Origin: Aliiruegeria haliotis
Lineage (GTDB): Bacteria; Pseudomonadota; Alphaproteobacteria; Rhodobacterales; Rhodobacteraceae
Direction of reading: 5' to 3'
Assembly (NCBI RefSeq): GCF_003003255.1
Contig: NZ_PVTD01000006.1
Span: forward strand, 124,001-188,000
DNA: 64,000 nt
The position numbers were made by a program, and so were the translations under genes. The notes beneath the pieces are model-generated. The model saw only the letters and a list, made by a program, of their open reading frames with translations. It ran no database searches and was not told the DNA's origin. Every line of letters starts with the position of its first letter. Within the stretch, counting starts at the first letter, position 1. This document shows, piece by piece, positions 8,202-17,618 of this stretch.

Positions 8202-9182
8202 ATGATCTCCTACATCGTGAAACGCGCCCTGCAGTCGGTGCTCGTGCTGCTGGCGGTGGGCTTCGTCGCCTTCGGCATGTTCCGCTTCATCGGCGACCCG
8301 ATCGACAACATGCTTGGCCAGGAGCGCACGGACGCCGATATCGAGCGCCTGCGCGAGATCCTCGGCCTGAACGACCCGTTCCTTGTCCAGTACTGGAACT
8401 TCCTGAAGGGAGCGTTGCAGGGCGACATGGGCGTCAGCTTCCGGCAAGGTCGGCCTGCGCTCGATATCATTCTCGATCGTCTGCCCGCGACGCTGGAACT
8501 GGCCATGGTCTCGGCCACCTTCGCGATGGTCGTCGGCATCTTCCTCGGCATCTACACGGCGATCAACCGCAAGGGTCCGATCACCAATTTCATCCTGACA
8601 ACCTCCCTTATCGGGGTTTCACTGCCGACCTTCCTGATTGGCATCCTGCTGATCTACTTGTTTGCAGTCGAACTGAAGTGGCTGCCGAGCTTCGGGCGGG
8701 GCGATGTCGTTCCTGTCGGTGACTGGTGGACGACGGGTCTGTTGACGGCGTCCGGATTGAAGTCGCTCATCCTGCCCGCGATCACGCTGGGGCTCTACCA
8801 GATGACGCTGATCATGCGCCTGGTCCGATCGGAGATGTCGGAGGTCCTGCGTCAGGACTACATCCGTTTCGCCCGCGCCCGCGGCCTGAAAGAGCGTGCG
8901 ATCAACTTCCGTCACGCGGTGAAGAACACGCTGATCCCCGTGATCACGGTGGCGGGCCTGCAAATCGGCTCGATCATCGCCTTCTCGATCATCACCGAAA
9001 CGGTGTTCCAGTGGCCCGGCGTCGGGCTCCTGTTCATCGACTCCGTCCAGTTCGTCGATATCCCCGTCATGGCCAGCTACCTGATGATGATCTCGGTCAT
9101 GTTCGTGGGCATCAACTTCATCGTCGACATGGCCTACCTGGCAATCGACCCCCGCCTGCGTGGCGGCAAGGGAGGCAACTGA
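8202..9182 (+). CDS. Peptide-type ABC transporter permease, DppB-like
   Basis: 326-residue inner-membrane permease with six predicted helices. The N-terminal helix (MISYIVKRALQSVLVLLAVG) is typical of DppB/OppB, and the EAA coupling loop lies around IRFARARGLKERAINFRHAVKN, where it contacts the ATPase. It forms the translocation channel together with the next gene. The start has a usable site (GAGGACGGAAA) just upstream. Its stop overlaps the following start by one base (TGATG), indicating coupled translation. Confidence 0.9.
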   Translation: MISYIVKRALQSVLVLLAVGFVAFGMFRFIGDPIDNMLGQERTDADIERLREILGLNDPFLVQYWNFLKGALQGDMGVSFRQGRPALDIILDRLPATLELAMVSATFAMVVGIFLGIYTAINRKGPITNFILTTSLIGVSLPTFLIGILLIYLFAVELKWLPSFGRGDVVPVGDWWTTGLLTASGLKSLILPAITLGLYQMTLIMRLVRSEMSEVLRQDYIRFARARGLKERAINFRHAVKNTLIPVITVAGLQIGSIIAFSIITETVFQWPGVGLLFIDSVQFVDIPVMASYLMMISVMFVGINFIVDMAYLAIDPRLRGGKGGN

Positions 9183-10099
9183 TGGATTCCGTGAAACGTG
9201 CGTTCGACAGCGACCTGGCGTGGTCCTTCCGCCACTCGCCGGTCGCAATCCTCTCCGCGACCGTTGCGCTGCTGCTGATCCTCGCAGCCGTCTGCGCGCC
9301 GCTGATCGCGCCCTACAACCCGTTCGACCCGGCATCGCTCAACCTGATGAACGGCTTTTCGAGGCCGATGGAGCCGAATGCCTTTACCGGGGACAGTTTC
9401 CTGCTGGGCACTGACGACCAGGGCCGCGATGTGCTCTCCACGATCCTCTACGGCATGCGGATATCGCTCTTTGTCGGCTTTGCCGCAGTGGTCTTCGCGA
9501 TGATCATCGGCGTGGTGGCCGGCCTCGTCGCCGCCTATGCCGGTGGCCGGGTGGACGCGATCATCATGCGCATCGCCGACGTGCAGCTGACCTTCCCCTC
9601 GATCCTCGTCGCCATGCTGATCTTCGGCATCGCCAAGGGCTTCACGCCGGTTCACCTGCGTGACCAGATGGCGATCTGGGTGCTGATCATCTCCATCGGT
9701 CTGTCCGATTGGGTGCAGTTCGCCCGCGTGGTTCGCGGCGCGGCGCTGGTGGAGAAGAGCAAGGAATACGTCGAAGCGGCCATTCTCATCGGCCGTGGTC
9801 CGATCGCCATCATCTTCCGGCATATCCTACCCAATGTGCTGTCGCCTGTGCTCGTCATCGCTACGATCTCGCTGGCATTGGCCATCATCGCCGAAGCCAC
9901 GCTCAGCTTCCTCGGTGTCGGAGCGCCGCCAACCAGGCCGTCGCTCGGTACACTGATCCGGATCGGGCAGGGGTATCTGTTCTCCGGCGAGTGGTGGATC
10001 CTGCTGTTCCCGTCGCTCACACTGCTGTTGCTGGCGCTTTCGGTGAACCTGCTCGGCGACTGGCTGCGCGACGCGCTCAACCCGAAACTCGGTGACTGA
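9182..10099 (+). CDS. Peptide-type ABC transporter permease, DppC-like
   Basis: 305 residues from ATG 9182, which shares its A with the TGA of the dppB-like gene. A cytoplasmic N-terminus (MDSVKRAFDSDLAWSFRHSP), one long helix at about 20-42, the GTDDQGRDVLS segment characteristic of DppC/OppC, then five more helices with the EAA loop around EYVEAAILIGRGPIAIIFRHILPN. It partners DppB in the membrane. The reading frame stays open far upstream inside dppB, but that extension has no family resemblance and was rejected. Confidence 0.9.
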   Translation: MDSVKRAFDSDLAWSFRHSPVAILSATVALLLILAAVCAPLIAPYNPFDPASLNLMNGFSRPMEPNAFTGDSFLLGTDDQGRDVLSTILYGMRISLFVGFAAVVFAMIIGVVAGLVAAYAGGRVDAIIMRIADVQLTFPSILVAMLIFGIAKGFTPVHLRDQMAIWVLIISIGLSDWVQFARVVRGAALVEKSKEYVEAAILIGRGPIAIIFRHILPNVLSPVLVIATISLALAIIAEATLSFLGVGAPPTRPSLGTLIRIGQGYLFSGEWWILLFPSLTLLLLALSVNLLGDWLRDALNPKLGD

Positions 10100-10100
10100 C

Positions 10101-11795
10101 ATGGAATTGCTCGAAATCAACAACATGGTGGTCGAGTTCCCGAGCCGCCACGGTGTTTTCACCGCTGTCGACGATGTCAGCCTGACCGTCGCCGAAGGCG
10201 AGATCGTCGGATTGGTGGGAGAATCCGGGGCCGGGAAATCGACTGTTGGCAATGCCGTCATGGGGTTGCTGCAATCGCCGGGTCACATGCCCTCTGGCGA
10301 GATCTGGTTGCACGGCGAGCGGATCGACCAGCTCTCGCCGTCCGACATGCGCTCTATCCGGGGCAAGCGGATTGGCATGATCTTCCAGGACCCGATGACG
10401 TCGCTCAACCCGATCGAGACCATCGAATACCAGTTGGTCGAGACAATACAGACCCACCTCGACGTCGGCACCTCGGAGGCCCGGCGCCGCGCCGTCGATC
10501 TGCTGGACCAGGTCGGCATTCCCGATCCTGCCAACCGGATCAAGCAGTACCCGCACCAGTTTTCCGGCGGGATGCGGCAGCGAGTGGTGATTGCGCTTGC
10601 GCTCTGTGTCGAACCGGAACTGATCATCGCCGATGAACCGACGACCGCGCTCGACGTGACGATCCAGGCGCAGATCCTCGAATTGATCAAGGACCTCTGC
10701 AAGAGTCGCAAGCTGGGCGTGATCCTCGTCACCCACGACATGGGCGTGATTGCCGAGACGACGGACCGTGTGGCGGTGATGTACCGGGGGCGCCTGATCG
10801 AGATGGGCGAAACCGATCAGGTGATCAACGCGCCGCAGCAACCCTACACCCGGTCGCTGATCGCTGCGGTGCCTCCCTCCAACAAGAAGATCAATCGCTT
10901 CCCCAAGGTCGCGATCGAGGAGAGCGACGGCAATGCGCTCCAGAACTTCGACCTAAAGGGGCACTGGCTGGGTCGTGGCGACGCCTTCGACACCACTGTC
11001 GAGAACCTCCTGGAAGTGCGCGACCTTCAGAAGCGCTTCATCGTCAAGTCCTCGATCCTGCCCCGCAATCGCGTCTACATGGACGCGATCAAGGGGATCG
11101 ATTTCGACGTCAGGTCGGGGGAGACATTCGGACTGGTCGGCGAGAGCGGCTCGGGCAAGTCCACGGTCGCACGGGTCATCACTGGGATCTATCCCGACGA
11201 CGGCGGCTCCATGCGCTTTGCCGGCCACGACCTGACCGGAGCATCCGGAAAGGACGATGCCCGGGCGGGACGTCAGAACATCCAGATGATCTTCCAGGAC
11301 CCGTATTCCTCGCTCAATGGACGGATGAAGATCTCCTCCATCGTCGCGGAACCGATGATCGTGAACAAGTTGACCGACACGGCGGAGGAGCGTCACCAGA
11401 TTGTCACCGACCTTCTGGAGCTCGTCGGGCTGGGCAAGGATGCGGCGAAGAAATACCCGCATGAGTTTTCCGGCGGTCAAAGGCAGCGGATCTCCATCGC
11501 GCGGGCATTGGCAACGCGGCCGCGTTTCCTGATTTGCGACGAACCGACGTCCGCGCTCGATGTCTCGATCCAGGCGCAGATCCTGAACCTCCTGAAGGAT
11601 TTGCAGGAGCAGTTGAGGTTGACGCTCTTGTTCATCAGCCACGATCTGCCGGTGATCCGACAGATGTGTGACCGTGTCGGGGTCATGCGGCATGGCGATC
11701 TCGTGGAGGTGGCCGATACCGAGGCTCTCTTCGAGTATCCCCAGCACAGCTACACCCAGACGCTGATCGGGCAGATGCCGAAGTTCGCGAAGTAA
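10101..11795 (+). CDS. Fused dual ATPase of peptide-type ABC transporter (DppD-DppF fusion)
   Basis: 564-residue protein with two complete ABC ATPase domains in tandem. The first has Walker A at residues 40-48 (GESGAGKST), signature SGGMRQR and Walker B LIIADEP. The second repeats these with GESGSGKST, SGGQRQR and FLICDEP. Each half ends with the oligopeptide-ATPase C-terminal segment (residues about 235-270 and the last 40). It supplies the two nucleotide-binding sites for the permeases upstream. ATG 10101 follows the dppC stop by one base; a GTG at 10092 would add three residues. No neighbouring gene hints at substrate, but the four-gene set is complete. Confidence 0.9.
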   Translation: MELLEINNMVVEFPSRHGVFTAVDDVSLTVAEGEIVGLVGESGAGKSTVGNAVMGLLQSPGHMPSGEIWLHGERIDQLSPSDMRSIRGKRIGMIFQDPMTSLNPIETIEYQLVETIQTHLDVGTSEARRRAVDLLDQVGIPDPANRIKQYPHQFSGGMRQRVVIALALCVEPELIIADEPTTALDVTIQAQILELIKDLCKSRKLGVILVTHDMGVIAETTDRVAVMYRGRLIEMGETDQVINAPQQPYTRSLIAAVPPSNKKINRFPKVAIEESDGNALQNFDLKGHWLGRGDAFDTTVENLLEVRDLQKRFIVKSSILPRNRVYMDAIKGIDFDVRSGETFGLVGESGSGKSTVARVITGIYPDDGGSMRFAGHDLTGASGKDDARAGRQNIQMIFQDPYSSLNGRMKISSIVAEPMIVNKLTDTAEERHQIVTDLLELVGLGKDAAKKYPHEFSGGQRQRISIARALATRPRFLICDEPTSALDVSIQAQILNLLKDLQEQLRLTLLFISHDLPVIRQMCDRVGVMRHGDLVEVADTEALFEYPQHSYTQTLIGQMPKFAK

Positions 11796-11833
11796 CAACT
11801 GGACGACGACCGCATGTGCCCGGGAATACAGGC

Positions 11834-11860
11834 GCCGCCGGGCAGTGTGTGGCCGGCGGC
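11834..11860 (+). terminator. Hairpin downstream of peptide ABC operon
   Basis: GCCGCCGG (11834-11841) pairs perfectly with CCGGCGGC (11853-11860) around an 11-base loop, about 40 bases after the ATPase stop. No T-run follows, so it is either a Rho-assisted end or an mRNA-stabilising 3' hairpin. Confidence 0.4.
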
Positions 11861-11972
11861 GATCGCCGTGAAGTGACGGCCAGCGGTAGCGCAAGTTGCC
11901 GGATGCGCCTTGCCGGTGCTGCCGGATGCCGGGGGACTTGCCTCGACGCCACGGGAGGACTAGGGCAGGGCC

Positions 11973-12794
11973 ATGAAAATACTCTTTCTCGGTGATGTTA
12001 TGGGCCGCGCCGGGCGCGCGGCGGTGGCAGAGTGCCTGCCTCGGATGCGGCAGGAATGGCGGCTGGATTTCGTGGTGGTGAACGGCGAGAACGCAACCTC
12101 CGGCATGGGGCTCTCGGGTGCCCATGCCAAGGCACTGCTGGAGGCGGGGGCGGATTGCATCACCCTGGGCGATCACGCCTTTGACCAGAAGGACATGCTG
12201 CAGGTCGTGGAGAAGGAGCCGCGTATCCTTCGTCCGCTGAACTTCGCCAAGGACGCCCCGGGTCGGGGCGCCGCGATCTTCACAGCGGCCAATGGCAAGA
12301 AGGTGCTGGTGGCGCAGGTGCTGGGACAGGTCTTCATGAAGCGGCCGTTTTCCGATCCGTTCTCGGCCATCGACCAGGTGCTGCGGGCCCATCCGCGCGG
12401 TGGCATGGTCGCGGCCAGCCTGATCGACGTGCACTGCGAGGCCACCAGCGAGAAGATGGGGATGGGCCATTTCTGCGACGGGCGTGCCAGCGTCGTGGTC
12501 GGCACACATACCCATATTCCCACCGGCGATGCGCAGATCCTGCCCGGTGGGACGGCGTTCCAGACCGATGCCGGCATGTGCGGCGACTACAACAGCGTCA
12601 TCGGTATGGAAAAGGCCGAGCCCATGCGTCGGTTTGTGACGGGAATGCCAAAGGGGCGCTTCACGCCTGCTTTGGGCGAGGCGACGGTCTCCGGGCTATA
12701 CGTGGAGACCGACCCGCGCACCGGCGCCGCGACACGGGTGGAGATGGTCCGTCAGGGCGGTCGGCTGGCGCCTTCCGGACCGGCGCCACTCTAG
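11973..12794 (+). CDS. YmdB family metallophosphoesterase
   Basis: 273 residues, full length for the TIGR00282/YmdB family. Metal-site motifs are in order: GDVMGRAGR (D8), NGENA (about 38-42), GDHAFD (about 69-74) and the histidine pair in THTHIPTGD (about 175-183). Characterised members such as Bacillus YmdB hydrolyse 2',3'-cyclic nucleotides and affect biofilm and motility gene expression; that function is inferred here from family. Cytosolic, with no signal peptide. In many alphaproteobacteria the gene lies near ygfA or yebC; yebC is about 4 kb downstream here. A hairpin (12802-12830) follows the stop. Confidence 0.85.
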   Translation: MKILFLGDVMGRAGRAAVAECLPRMRQEWRLDFVVVNGENATSGMGLSGAHAKALLEAGADCITLGDHAFDQKDMLQVVEKEPRILRPLNFAKDAPGRGAAIFTAANGKKVLVAQVLGQVFMKRPFSDPFSAIDQVLRAHPRGGMVAASLIDVHCEATSEKMGMGHFCDGRASVVVGTHTHIPTGDAQILPGGTAFQTDAGMCGDYNSVIGMEKAEPMRRFVTGMPKGRFTPALGEATVSGLYVETDPRTGAATRVEMVRQGGRLAPSGPAPL

Positions 12795-12801
12795 AAATGG
12801 C

Positions 12802-12830
12802 TTCGGGCAGGCCAATGGCGGCCGCCCGAA
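12802..12830 (+). terminator. Stem-loop after YmdB gene
   Basis: TTCGGGC (12802-12808) pairs with GCCCGAA (12824-12830), and an inner GGCC/GGCC pair extends the stem past a one-base bulge. It begins 8 bases after the stop codon; no T-run follows. Confidence 0.4.
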
Positions 12831-13146
12831 TGGTGCCGGCTCACCCTCCGCGCAGGTGGACAGGGCAAGGCGCTTGCGCGACCCGGTTTGCCGCGCCGGT
12901 CCGTCGTCGCTGCGTGTCCCGGATGGTCAGTTGAGGCGCACCCGCGACATCGCTCTCCCCGCGATCGGCCTCGGCCCGCGAGGTGTGCCCTCTGCTTGCA
13001 ATGTCGCGATGGTATAGACGTCGCCGGGTTGGCCGTGATCTGGTGTCGGTATGCAGGGTTCTGCCGGTCCCCACGGGTTGCTGGCAGGGATGGGGAGGTC
13101 CGGTCTTGCGGTTCTGGGTGTCGCCGAAGCGAAACCCGTTCACTAC

Positions 13147-13177
13147 TTGAATGCGCAGCAGTGGCCGTCTCTATACT
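13147..13177 (+). promoter_or_regulatory. Sigma-70-like promoter candidate (distal)
   Basis: TTGAAT (13147-13152) and TATACT (13172-13177) are separated by 19 bases. The -10 box matches consensus at 5 of 6 positions; the spacing is long. It would give a long leader for the SLC13 permease gene. Confidence 0.3.
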
Positions 13178-13334
13178 GCTGAAATTCTGTAATCGTTGTT
13201 GCCGGAAGGGCTGCGAGAGCAACCGCTTCTGCGAGTTGCCTCCCCATCGAATGCAACAAAGCGAATCCATCCGGGCGGCATCGCAACTAACGGGCCTCGC
13301 GCGGTTTCAGACTCGGTGTGGCGGTGTCAGGGCA

Positions 13335-13364
13335 TTGTCGGGATCGCGGCCCGGCCTCTATGAT
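13335..13364 (+). promoter_or_regulatory. Sigma-70-like promoter candidate for SLC13 permease
   Basis: TTGTCG (13335-13340) and TATGAT (13359-13364) with 18-base spacing: 4 of 6 and 5 of 6 matches to consensus. It lies about 120 bases before the likely permease start and is the best promoter match in this gap. Confidence 0.4.
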
Positions 13365-13484
13365 CGACAAGCCACGCAGCACTGCCCGGATTGGGGGCCA
13401 CCACGACGCGGGGGACGCCAAAGTCCCTTGCACGTTGGGGAGGCTACGCTAAGGATGGCCTCCGGAACTAGCGCAGGGCAGTCA

Positions 13485-15272
13485 ATGGAATTCCTCAGCC
13501 TCGGTCCGACGGTGCAGCCCGTCCTGGCGCTTGTCGTCGTGGTGGCCATGTTCGGCCTGTTTGCCCGGGAGGCTTTTCCGGCGGAGGTCGTTGCTATTCT
13601 CGGCGCGGCAATCATGCTCGCAACCGGCATCCTGCCCTATGACACCGCGTTAATGGTGCTGTCCAATCCGGCGCCCTGGACCATCGCAATGATGTTTATC
13701 GTCATGGGGGCGCTGGTGCGCACCGGCGCGCTCGACTGGTTCACCCAGATCGCCCAGAGGCAGGCCGAGACGAACCCCAGGCTCGCCGTCGGTACACTCA
13801 TGGCATTTGTCGTGCTGGCCTCGGCCATCGTCTCCAACACGCCGGTCGTGGTGGTGATGATCCCGGTGGTGGTACAAATCGCGCGCACGCTCGATCAACC
13901 GGCCTCCAAGATGCTGATCCCACTGTCCTACGCGGCGATCATGGGCGGCACGCTGACGCTCATCGGCACCTCGACCAACCTGCTGGTGGATGGTGTGGCC
14001 CGCGCCAATGGCCTGAAGCCGTTCGGCATCCTCGAAGTGACGCCGCTGGCAATCTTCATCGTCGGTTGGGGCATGCTCTACCTGCGGTTCGTGGCGCCGC
14101 GTCTTCTGCCGGACCGGCAGAGCATGGCCAACGTGCTCGGGGGCAAGGGGCGGATGAAGTTCTTCACCGAGGTCGCGATCCCCGAGGACAGTGGATTGAT
14201 AGGCCAGGAGGTTCTGGGCGTCGACCTCTTCAAGCGGGACGGAATTCGGGTCATCGACGTGCTGCGCGGCGATGCCTCGCTGCGGCGGGACATGAAGGGC
14301 GTGGTGCTGGAACCCGGCGACCGCGTGGTCCTGCGCACCAAGATGGAGGAGCTTCTGTCGTTGCAGGAAAACAAGAACCTGCGCGCTGTCGACAAGCTGA
14401 GCTCCGTGCGAACCGAGACCGTGGAAGTGCTGATTTCTCCGGGCGCTCGTATGGTTGGCCGCACGCTGGGTGCGCTGCGCTTGCGCCGTCGCTACGGTGT
14501 CTACCCGTTGGCGGTCCACCGGCGGAACCAGAACATCGGGCGCCAGCTCGACGATCTCGTGGTCCGCGTCGGCGATACGCTGCTGCTCGAAGGCGCGCCG
14601 GAGGATATCCAGCGCCTTGCCCTCGACATGGGGCTGGTCGACATCGCCAAACCCTCCGCCCGTGCCTTCCGCCGGGAAAAGGCCCCGATCGCCATTGCCG
14701 CCCTGCTCGCTATCGTCGGGCTCGCGGCCGTCGGGGTTGCCCCGATCCTTCTGCTGTCGTTCCTCGCCGTTGCCGTGGTGCTCATCACCCGCTGCATAGA
14801 TGCGGACGAGGCGTTCTCCTTCGTCGAGGCCCGCCTGCTGGCGCTGATCTTCTCCATGCTTGCCGTTGGTGCGGCGCTGGATGCCTCCGGTGCGGTCGAA
14901 CTCATCGTGAAGGCCGTGGCGCCGGGCCTGACGGTCCTGCCGTCCTTCCTCGTGATCTGGGCGCTCTACCTGCTGACGTCTGTCCTGACGGAACTGGTCT
15001 CCAACAACGCGGTCGCCGTTGTTGTCACCCCCATCGCCATCGGGCTGGCCGCCGCCCTTGGCTACGATCCACGGCCGCTGGTGGTCGCGGTCATGATCGC
15101 GGCCTCTGCGAGCTTCGCCACGCCCATTGGCTACCAGACGAACATGATGGTCTACGGACCCGGCGGCTACAGGTTCTCCGACTTCCTGAAGGTCGGCATT
15201 CCGCTGAACCTCTCCATCGGGGTGCTCTCCTCTATCCTGATCCCGTTCTTCTGGCCGCTCCAGCCTGGCTGA
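13485..15272 (+). CDS. SLC13 family permease with two TrkA-C (RCK-C) domains
   Basis: 595 residues from ATG 13485 (MEFLSLGPTVQPVL). About five N-terminal helices, then two cytosolic TrkA-C-type domains (residues about 205-290 and 300-385, rich in acid residues and ending GDRVVLRT and GDTLLLEG), then a second helical half. This is the layout of CitT/ArsB-superfamily sodium/anion symporters often annotated as sulfate or dicarboxylate carriers. Motifs such as SNTPVVVVMIPVV and SNNAVAVVVTPIA mark the two repeated transport cores. ATG 13455, preceded by GGGGAGG with 11-base spacing, is an alternative start adding 10 residues. The substrate is undetermined; sulfate, thiosulfate, sulfonates or dicarboxylates are possible. 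Confidence 0.85.
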   Translation: MEFLSLGPTVQPVLALVVVVAMFGLFAREAFPAEVVAILGAAIMLATGILPYDTALMVLSNPAPWTIAMMFIVMGALVRTGALDWFTQIAQRQAETNPRLAVGTLMAFVVLASAIVSNTPVVVVMIPVVVQIARTLDQPASKMLIPLSYAAIMGGTLTLIGTSTNLLVDGVARANGLKPFGILEVTPLAIFIVGWGMLYLRFVAPRLLPDRQSMANVLGGKGRMKFFTEVAIPEDSGLIGQEVLGVDLFKRDGIRVIDVLRGDASLRRDMKGVVLEPGDRVVLRTKMEELLSLQENKNLRAVDKLSSVRTETVEVLISPGARMVGRTLGALRLRRRYGVYPLAVHRRNQNIGRQLDDLVVRVGDTLLLEGAPEDIQRLALDMGLVDIAKPSARAFRREKAPIAIAALLAIVGLAAVGVAPILLLSFLAVAVVLITRCIDADEAFSFVEARLLALIFSMLAVGAALDASGAVELIVKAVAPGLTVLPSFLVIWALYLLTSVLTELVSNNAVAVVVTPIAIGLAAALGYDPRPLVVAVMIAASASFATPIGYQTNMMVYGPGGYRFSDFLKVGIPLNLSIGVLSSILIPFFWPLQPG

Positions 15273-15417
15273 TCGGCGGCGCCGTTCCGATGGACATACA
15301 CGGCGAAAAACCACCAATTGCCGACTGCTGAGCATGTCCCTTGATCGAGCCTGTTGCGTCGCCCGGCCCAACAGTGTTTTCCTGTCGGTCACGTTCGAGC
15401 AGATCAATGAGGACAAC

Positions 15418-16494
15418 ATGACCGCAAAGTCCCGCCTGAGCCGTCGCAGCGCCCTGACCGGCGCGCTTGGTCTGGGCCTCGCCACAGCCCTTCCCCTGCG
15501 TGCGAACCAGGGCGAGGAAGAACTCATCTTCAACGCCGACAATCTGCTTCCCGGGGAGTTTACCTGGCATCCGGAACGGTCACCGACGGGTGCGGTCGCG
15601 GTGATCGTCTCCTTGCCGGAACAGTTGGTGCATGTGTACCGCAATGGTGTGCGCATCGCTGTCTCGACCTGCTCGACCGGAAAGAAGGGCCACCGCACAC
15701 CCACCGGCGTCTTCACCGTGCTGCAGAAGGACAAGGACCATCGTTCCTCGACCTACAACAGCGCGCCAATGCCCAACATGAACCGTCTCACCTGGGACGG
15801 GATCGCGCTGCATGCGGGGCACCTGCCGGGCTATCCGGCCAGCCACGGCTGTGTGCGCCTTCCCTTTGCGTTCTCCGAACGGCTCTGGACGGTCACCCAC
15901 TACGGCACACCGGTGATCATTGCGGGCGCCAGGAACGATCCCTGGGAACTGGTGCATCCCGGTTTGCTGCTTGACGGATCGGCAGAGGCGGATCTTTCGG
16001 TCGCCGTGGACGCGCTGGCAGCAAAGAAGCATCCCTCCGACTGGACAGAGGCTGAGGCCCAGCCCGTCACCACGGTTCTCGTGACATCTGCGGATCGCCG
16101 CGTGGTGCTGATCGAGAATGGTGAGGAACTCGCCGATGGGGAACTGACCATCGAGGGGCCTGCAACCCTTGGCGAGCATGTCTTCCTCCTGCAGCACCCG
16201 GGCGCGGGGGATGACGCGTTGGTCTGGCACGGGCTGACCCATCACCCCGACCCGGCAGCGCCGCTGGCGCAGGAAACCCGGCTTCTTGACCGCATTCGGG
16301 CGCCCAAGGCCTTCACGGCGCAGATGCAGGCGCGCATGCATCCGGGGATGACCCTCATCGTGTCCGATCTGCCGTCCACGCCGGACAGGCGCTCTGGCAA
16401 GGATTTCGTGATCATGGCGGGTGAAAACCTGACATCGCCGCGTCCGAAGATCAGAGGCGACGAGGTGCCGACACCGTCGCCCAGCAGGGGCTGA
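15418..16494 (+). CDS. L,D-transpeptidase with Tat-like signal
   Basis: 358 residues from ATG 15418. Residues 8-30 look like a twin-arginine signal (SRRSALTGALGLGLATALP). The YkuD catalytic domain covers about 58-180 and ends in the signature SHGCVRLP, with H143 and nucleophile C145; a further histidine is at 132 in LHAGH. It should form 3-3 cross-links or attach proteins to peptidoglycan in the periplasm. The C-terminal half (about 190-358) has no domain I recognise but is proline/acid rich near its end. A second, different L,D-transpeptidase is encoded at 39584. The in-frame extension upstream to 15334 lacks family resemblance and was not used. Confidence 0.85.
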   Translation: MTAKSRLSRRSALTGALGLGLATALPLRANQGEEELIFNADNLLPGEFTWHPERSPTGAVAVIVSLPEQLVHVYRNGVRIAVSTCSTGKKGHRTPTGVFTVLQKDKDHRSSTYNSAPMPNMNRLTWDGIALHAGHLPGYPASHGCVRLPFAFSERLWTVTHYGTPVIIAGARNDPWELVHPGLLLDGSAEADLSVAVDALAAKKHPSDWTEAEAQPVTTVLVTSADRRVVLIENGEELADGELTIEGPATLGEHVFLLQHPGAGDDALVWHGLTHHPDPAAPLAQETRLLDRIRAPKAFTAQMQARMHPGMTLIVSDLPSTPDRRSGKDFVIMAGENLTSPRPKIRGDEVPTPSPSRG

Positions 16495-16683
16495 ACCGGG
16501 CGATGGCTGCCGTTGGGAAAAACCGGCGGCGGCTGCCCGCGCGCCCTTCTGCGCGTGTATCGACGCTGCCGGTGCACCTTCGCTTCAGCTATCATCCGGC
16601 TGCGGGATTGCCCCGCACCCGTGCTTTGCGATAAGGAACGGCTCAAATCTGAAAGACAGCCACGATCCGAACGGAGAAGACCC

Positions 16684-17424
16684 ATGGCCGGCCATTCAAA
16701 ATGGGCGAATATCCAGCACCGCAAGGGGCGCCAGGATGCAGCCCGATCGAAGCTTTTTTCGAAGCTATCCAAGGAAATCACCGTCGCTGCCAAGATGGGC
16801 GACCCTGATCCGGAAAAGAACCCGCGCCTTCGCCTCGCCGTAAAGGAAGCCAAGTCGAATTCCGTTCCCAAGGACGTGATTGACCGCGCGATCAAGAAAT
16901 CCGTCGCCGGTGAAGGCGACGACTACGAGGAAATCCGCTACGAGGGGTATGGCCCGGGTGGGGTTGCGGTCATTGTCGAGGCGATGACGGACAACCGGAA
17001 CCGGACAGCATCGACTGTTCGGTCGACCTTCTCCAAGCATGGCGGCAACCTCGGAGAAACCGGCTCGGTCGGGTTCATGTTCGAACGCAAGGGCGAGATC
17101 ACCTATCCCGCTTCCGTCGGCGACGAGGATTCCGTCATGGAAGCCGCGATCGAGGCCGGTGCCGAGGATGTTGAATCCGATGATGAGTTGCACATCATCT
17201 ACACCGCCGACACCGATCTGAACGATGTCTCCACTGCGCTGGAAGAGGCGCTTGGCGAGGCGGAGCACACCAAGCTGATCTGGAAGCCGACGACGACGAC
17301 CGATCTCGACCTTGAAGGGGCGCAGAAGCTGATGCGTCTGATCGACGTTCTGGAAGACGATGACGATGTTCAGCGCGTCACGGCCAACATGGAGATCTCC
17401 GACGAGGTCGCGGCACAGCTCTGA
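16684..17424 (+). CDS. YebC/PmpR family protein
   Basis: 246 residues, the normal family length. The start [18 protein letters not shown] is the family hallmark; [20 protein letters not shown] and the acidic domain 3 are also conserved. Members bind DNA as regulators or, as shown for YebC-type proteins, help translation of proline-rich stretches; the exact role here is inferred. Cytosolic. AGAAGA lies 6 bases before the ATG. It is followed by an intrinsic terminator at 17485-17515, so it is probably the last gene of its transcript. Confidence 0.92.
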   Translation: MAGHSKWANIQHRKGRQDAARSKLFSKLSKEITVAAKMGDPDPEKNPRLRLAVKEAKSNSVPKDVIDRAIKKSVAGEGDDYEEIRYEGYGPGGVAVIVEAMTDNRNRTASTVRSTFSKHGGNLGETGSVGFMFERKGEITYPASVGDEDSVMEAAIEAGAEDVESDDELHIIYTADTDLNDVSTALEEALGEAEHTKLIWKPTTTTDLDLEGAQKLMRLIDVLEDDDDVQRVTANMEISDEVAAQL

Positions 17425-17484
17425 CGCGATCTTTGGACGGCCCCCTAGACTGACCCGGCCCGCTCTATAGTCTCTACGTATCAG

Positions 17485-17515
17485 CCCCCGGACCCCGCGC
17501 GGATTCGGGGGTTTT
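17485..17515 (+). terminator. Rho-independent terminator after yebC
   Basis: CCCCCG (17485-17490) pairs with CGGGGG (17506-17511), with further internal GC pairing in the loop, followed by TTTT. About 60 bases past the yebC stop. Confidence 0.75.
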
Positions 17516-17618
17516 GCATTTATGTGGGCCCGGTATCGCAATGGCTACCCGGTTGGTCCTGCCGCAGGCCGGCCGCAATGTCGTAGCGCTGGGAACCGCG
17601 CTCCGCATGTCGTGGATG

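Larger units (their letters stand above)
12795..13484. other. 690-base intergenic region before SLC13 permease
   Basis: No convincing gene on either strand, although one forward frame stays open from 12888 by virtue of base composition. It holds a stem-loop directly after the YmdB gene and two sigma-70-like sites (13147-13177 and 13335-13364) pointing to the permease. The rest shows no recognisable RNA family. Confidence 0.5.

Noticed and set aside
12888-13484. N-terminal extension of the SLC13 permease frame by 199 codons
   Set aside because: The extension is Cys/Arg-rich, not membrane-like, and is interrupted by good promoter candidates; the gene is full length from 13485 or 13455.
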